From an uncultured Arcobacter sp. (GTDB lineage: Bacteria; Campylobacterota; Campylobacteria; Campylobacterales; Arcobacteraceae): DNA of 7,396 nt. Shown piece after piece: positions 5,302 through 7,396 of this stretch (position 1 is the stretch's first letter; the number at the start of each line of letters is the position of its first letter). Under the pieces are notes generated by a model. The model saw nothing but the letters and a program-made list of their open reading frames with translations, had not been told where the DNA came from and searched no databases. Position numbers and translations under genes: made by a program. Location of the stretch: assembly GCA_913062735.1 (NCBI GenBank), contig CAJXWI010000117.1:1-7396 (forward strand). The letters are read 5' to 3'.

Positions 5302-6687
5302 TTATAAATATATAATATTATTTGATAATTTTTCTGCTATTTCTAAATCATGTGTTACTAGAAGTAAGGATAATTTTTCTTTTTTGACATATTCCAATAA
5401 TAAGTACAATACTTCTTGTTGGCTTATTGAGTCTAATCTTGAGCTTGCTTCATCAGCAAAAATAAGAACAGGCTTTACTAATAAAACTTTAATGATTGCC
5501 ATTCTTTGAAGCTCCCCTCCTGAAACTTCATGAGGATATCTATTTAATAACTCTTCTTTTAGTTTAAATTTAGAAAAAAAATCTTTTACATTATTCATAT
5601 TTAAATTATGAACACTTACTAAATCTTCAAAACCTTCTTTCAAAATTTGATTGGGTAAAAAAGCACTAGGAGGATCTTGGTAGATTTTTTGAAATGCTAT
5701 ATTATTTAATTTATTGTTTTTTTTAATACTTCCTGAAGAAGCTTTAACTAAGCCAAGAAGTATATTCCCCAAGGTACTTTTCCCACTTCCACTTTTTCCT
5801 ACAATTGTGGTTACTTCACCTTTTTTTAGCTTGAAACTTAGGTTTTTGAATAAGTGATTTGTATTATAACTCTTGCTAATATTCTTTACTTTAAGTACAG
5901 TTTTACCAAAATCACTTGCTTTATGAATTTTCCAATTAATGCTTTGGCTTTGTAATAGTTTTTTTGAATAACTGTGTTTGGGATTGTTCAATATTTCTTG
6001 TGTATTATCATATTCTATTAGTTTTCCATCAAGAATAATTCCAAGTGTACCTTGAACTCTTTTTGCTATTTCTATATCGTGAGTTATTACAAAAAGGAGT
6101 TTATTATTCTCAACTTCATTATTTAAATTCCCAGCTACACTTTGACAAAGTTCTTTATCCAGACCTTTTGTTGGTTCATCAACTAAAAGTACTTCAGCAT
6201 TAAAAGCATGGGCAATAGAGAGAATAGCTCTTTGACACATACCTCCTGAAAGTTCAAAAGGGTAAAATTGATTAAATCTATCCAATGATAATTCTTTTAA
6301 ATTATTTAAGGCTTTTTGTTTAGCGTTTATTTTATCATTATGAATATATTCATGTACTTCACTTACTTGATTAAGAATTTTCATAGTGGGATCTAGTGCC
6401 CTCCACGGTTCTTGTGGAAGTAGAGCTATTTTTTTGCCCCATAATGCTTTTCTTTGTGGCTCTGGTAGTTTTAACAGATCCATGCCATCCAATAAAATTT
6501 CGCCTTTGGTTTTTAGTCCTTTTGCTAAACTTCCCATAATGGCATCCATAATTAGCGATTTTCCAGAACCAGATTCCCCTAATAATACTAGAGGCATTCC
6601 ACGTTTAATGCATAAAGTTATATCTTCAACTAAGACATTCTTTTCTGATAAAATACTTAAATTTTTAATCTCTAGTTTCAAAAACAC
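5302..6687 (-). CDS. Fused double ATPase of a dipeptide/oligopeptide/nickel-type ABC importer
   Basis: One 461-residue chain carries two complete nucleotide-binding domains, equivalent to separate DppD/DppF or NikD/NikE subunits. Domain 1 has Walker A GESGSGKS (37-44), Q-loop Gln92 in PQEPWRALDP, signature LSGGMCQRA (146-154), Walker B LLVDEP (167-172) and H-loop His203. It ends with NPKHSYSKKLL (235-245), the C-terminal motif of the peptide/nickel subfamily. Domain 2 has GKSGSGKS (297-304), Gln337 in YQDPPSAFLP, VSGGELQR (388-395), LIFADEA (408-414) and His446, then stops shortly after, without the tail motif. Both sites look able to hydrolyse ATP. The start is GTG, overlapping the TAG of the permease by 1 nt, with AAAGGAG 6 nt upstream. 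It should sit on the cytoplasmic side of the membrane, driving the permease pair. It is shorter than typical double ATPases such as YejF. The substrate (peptide, nickel or other) cannot be decided here. Confidence 0.93.
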   Translation of the reverse strand: MFLKLEIKNLSILSEKNVLVEDITLCIKRGMPLVLLGESGSGKSLIMDAIMGSLAKGLKTKGEILLDGMDLLKLPEPQRKALWGKKIALLPQEPWRALDPTMKILNQVSEVHEYIHNDKINAKQKALNNLKELSLDRFNQFYPFELSGGMCQRAILSIAHAFNAEVLLVDEPTKGLDKELCQSVAGNLNNEVENNKLLFVITHDIEIAKRVQGTLGIILDGKLIEYDNTQEILNNPKHSYSKKLLQSQSINWKIHKASDFGKTVLKVKNISKSYNTNHLFKNLSFKLKKGEVTTIVGKSGSGKSTLGNILLGLVKASSGSIKKNNKLNNIAFQKIYQDPPSAFLPNQILKEGFEDLVSVHNLNMNNVKDFFSKFKLKEELLNRYPHEVSGGELQRMAIIKVLLVKPVLIFADEASSRLDSISQQEVLYLLLEYVKKEKLSLLLVTHDLEIAEKLSNNIIYL

Positions 6688-7396
6688 TAATAACTCCTTT
6701 TGGAAATTAATTGCAAAGATAAAACCAACAAAAAGATAATACTAGAGGGCATAAGAATTAAAAAAGGTTCTTCTTCAAAATAAGGCATAAGTTCAACTAT
6801 CATAGCTCCAAGCTCAGCAGTAGGAGGCCTAAGACCAACAGATAATGCACTTAGCGTTGATATGGCTATTATTGCGGAGCTCATCGTAAAAGTGCTTAAG
6901 GTTAAAATAGTTTGTTTAAGTTGTGGTAGTATTTCTTTTTTTAGTATGTAGAAAAATGAAAAACCTAAAAGCTGTGAAGCTTCTACATAAGGTTGCACTA
7001 AAATGCTTTTTGTTTTTGCTCTACTTACTTTAAAAAACTCTACCCACATACTTATTGATAAACCAAGATATAAAAATAAAAAATTTCCAGGGGAAAAAGC
7101 TACAAATAATAAAATCAAAAGCAATCCAGGTAAAGCAAGAATAATATCTGAAAAAATAAGCAATACTTTTTCAATACGTTTACCTTTATAGGCTGCTAGT
7201 ATGCCTAATAATACTCCAGGAATTGCGGAACTTAAAATAGTAATAAAAGCCAGGAAAAATGATATTTGAGTTGCATAAGCTAGTCTGGTTATCATATCTC
7301 TACCATAATGATCAGTTCCTAATAAGTGTTTAGAGGATATAGATGAGAGAGTATTCATTAAATCTTGTTCATGAGGGTCAATATTTGTTAGGCAGG
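6687..7396 (-). CDS. DppC/NikC-type ABC importer permease, 5' end outside the window
   Basis: The frame stays open to the right edge. Upstream of the Met at 7356-7358 it encodes CLTNIDPHEQDL, which fits the DP-x-x-Q-D-L stretch that precedes LGTDHYGRD in DppC/OppC/NikC proteins. That Met is therefore internal and the gene is partial here. Counting from that Met, LGTDHYGRD is at 13-21 and hydrophobic helices lie at about 31-55, 63-86, 92-108, 150-172 and 198-218. EASQLLGFSFFYILKKEILP (126-145) is the EAA loop that contacts the ATPase. LSVGLRPPTAELGAMI (172-187) matches the conserved GL-x-PP-x-x-x-x-G-x-M-I motif of the family. It is an inner-membrane subunit, followed with a 1-nt overlap by its ATPase. 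The partner permease and binding protein should lie to the right of the window. Confidence 0.9.
   Translation of the reverse strand, partial: CLTNIDPHEQDLMNTLSSISSKHLLGTDHYGRDMITRLAYATQISFFLAFITILSSAIPGVLLGILAAYKGKRIEKVLLIFSDIILALPGLLLILLFVAFSPGNFLFLYLGLSISMWVEFFKVSRAKTKSILVQPYVEASQLLGFSFFYILKKEILPQLKQTILTLSTFTMSSAIIAISTLSALSVGLRPPTAELGAMIVELMPYFEEEPFLILMPSSIIFLLVLSLQLISKRSY
6694..6700 (-). promoter_or_regulatory. Strong ribosome binding site that fixes the GTG start of the fused ATPase
   Basis: AAAGGAG lies within the last codons of the permease gene, 6 nt before the GTG at 6685-6687. It supports the GTG as the true start and indicates coupled translation across the TAGTG junction, where stop and start codons share one base. 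Confidence 0.7.

Noticed and set aside
6386..6739. Plus-strand frame of 117 codons opposite the ATPase gene
   Set aside because: It is antisense to Walker A and Q-loop coding sequence; its length is explained by codon use of the real gene.
7003..7191. Plus-strand frame of 62 codons opposite the permease gene
   Set aside because: It is antisense to a clear DppC/NikC-type membrane protein and has no supporting signal.
5302..7396. Naming the transporter as a nickel importer (NikC/NikDE)
   Set aside because: The motifs are shared by peptide and nickel transporters, and the binding protein that would decide is outside the window.

Overview
The window is strongly AT-rich. Its genes are short and closely packed, most carry AAGGA-type ribosome binding sites, and starts include GTG as well as ATG. 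Base composition, gene style and the protein families point to a Campylobacterota genome, probably of the Arcobacter group. This is inference from style, because no rRNA or other marker gene is present.

Layout from left to right. Positions 1-192 are non-coding and probably hold the promoter and ribosome binding site of a minus-strand gene that starts just outside the window. Positions 217-1767 (minus) encode a stand-alone FMN glutamate synthase-type protein with two CDGSH iron-sulfur motifs fused at its N-terminus. This is the most distinctive gene here. Next is an unrecognised 100-residue membrane protein (1898-2200, minus), which has a clear promoter and a long hairpin terminator. A divergent promoter region separates it from a small lipoprotein gene (2372-2815, plus, GTG start). 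Facing the lipoprotein gene is a 46-codon ORF (2855-2995, minus) with a hydrophobic N-terminus. An 86-residue two-helix membrane protein follows (3127-3387, plus) and overlaps tail to tail with the next gene.

The right half holds two minus-strand transcription units. The first is a TetR-type regulator followed by a Bcr/CflA-type multidrug efflux pump. Their ends overlap by 4 bp (ATGA), and a candidate operator lies just downstream of the regulator's -10 box, which suggests a self-regulated drug-response operon. The second is the 3' end of a dipeptide/oligopeptide/nickel-type ABC importer operon. It contains a DppC/NikC-type permease whose 5' end lies outside the window, then one protein that fuses both ATPase subunits. 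These two overlap by 1 nt and end at a 12-bp hairpin terminator.

No mobile elements, CRISPR arrays, tRNAs or rRNAs were seen. I find no convincing new multi-gene system. The items most worth following up are the CDGSH-glutamate synthase fusion, the 46-codon ORF and the regulator/operator/efflux arrangement.
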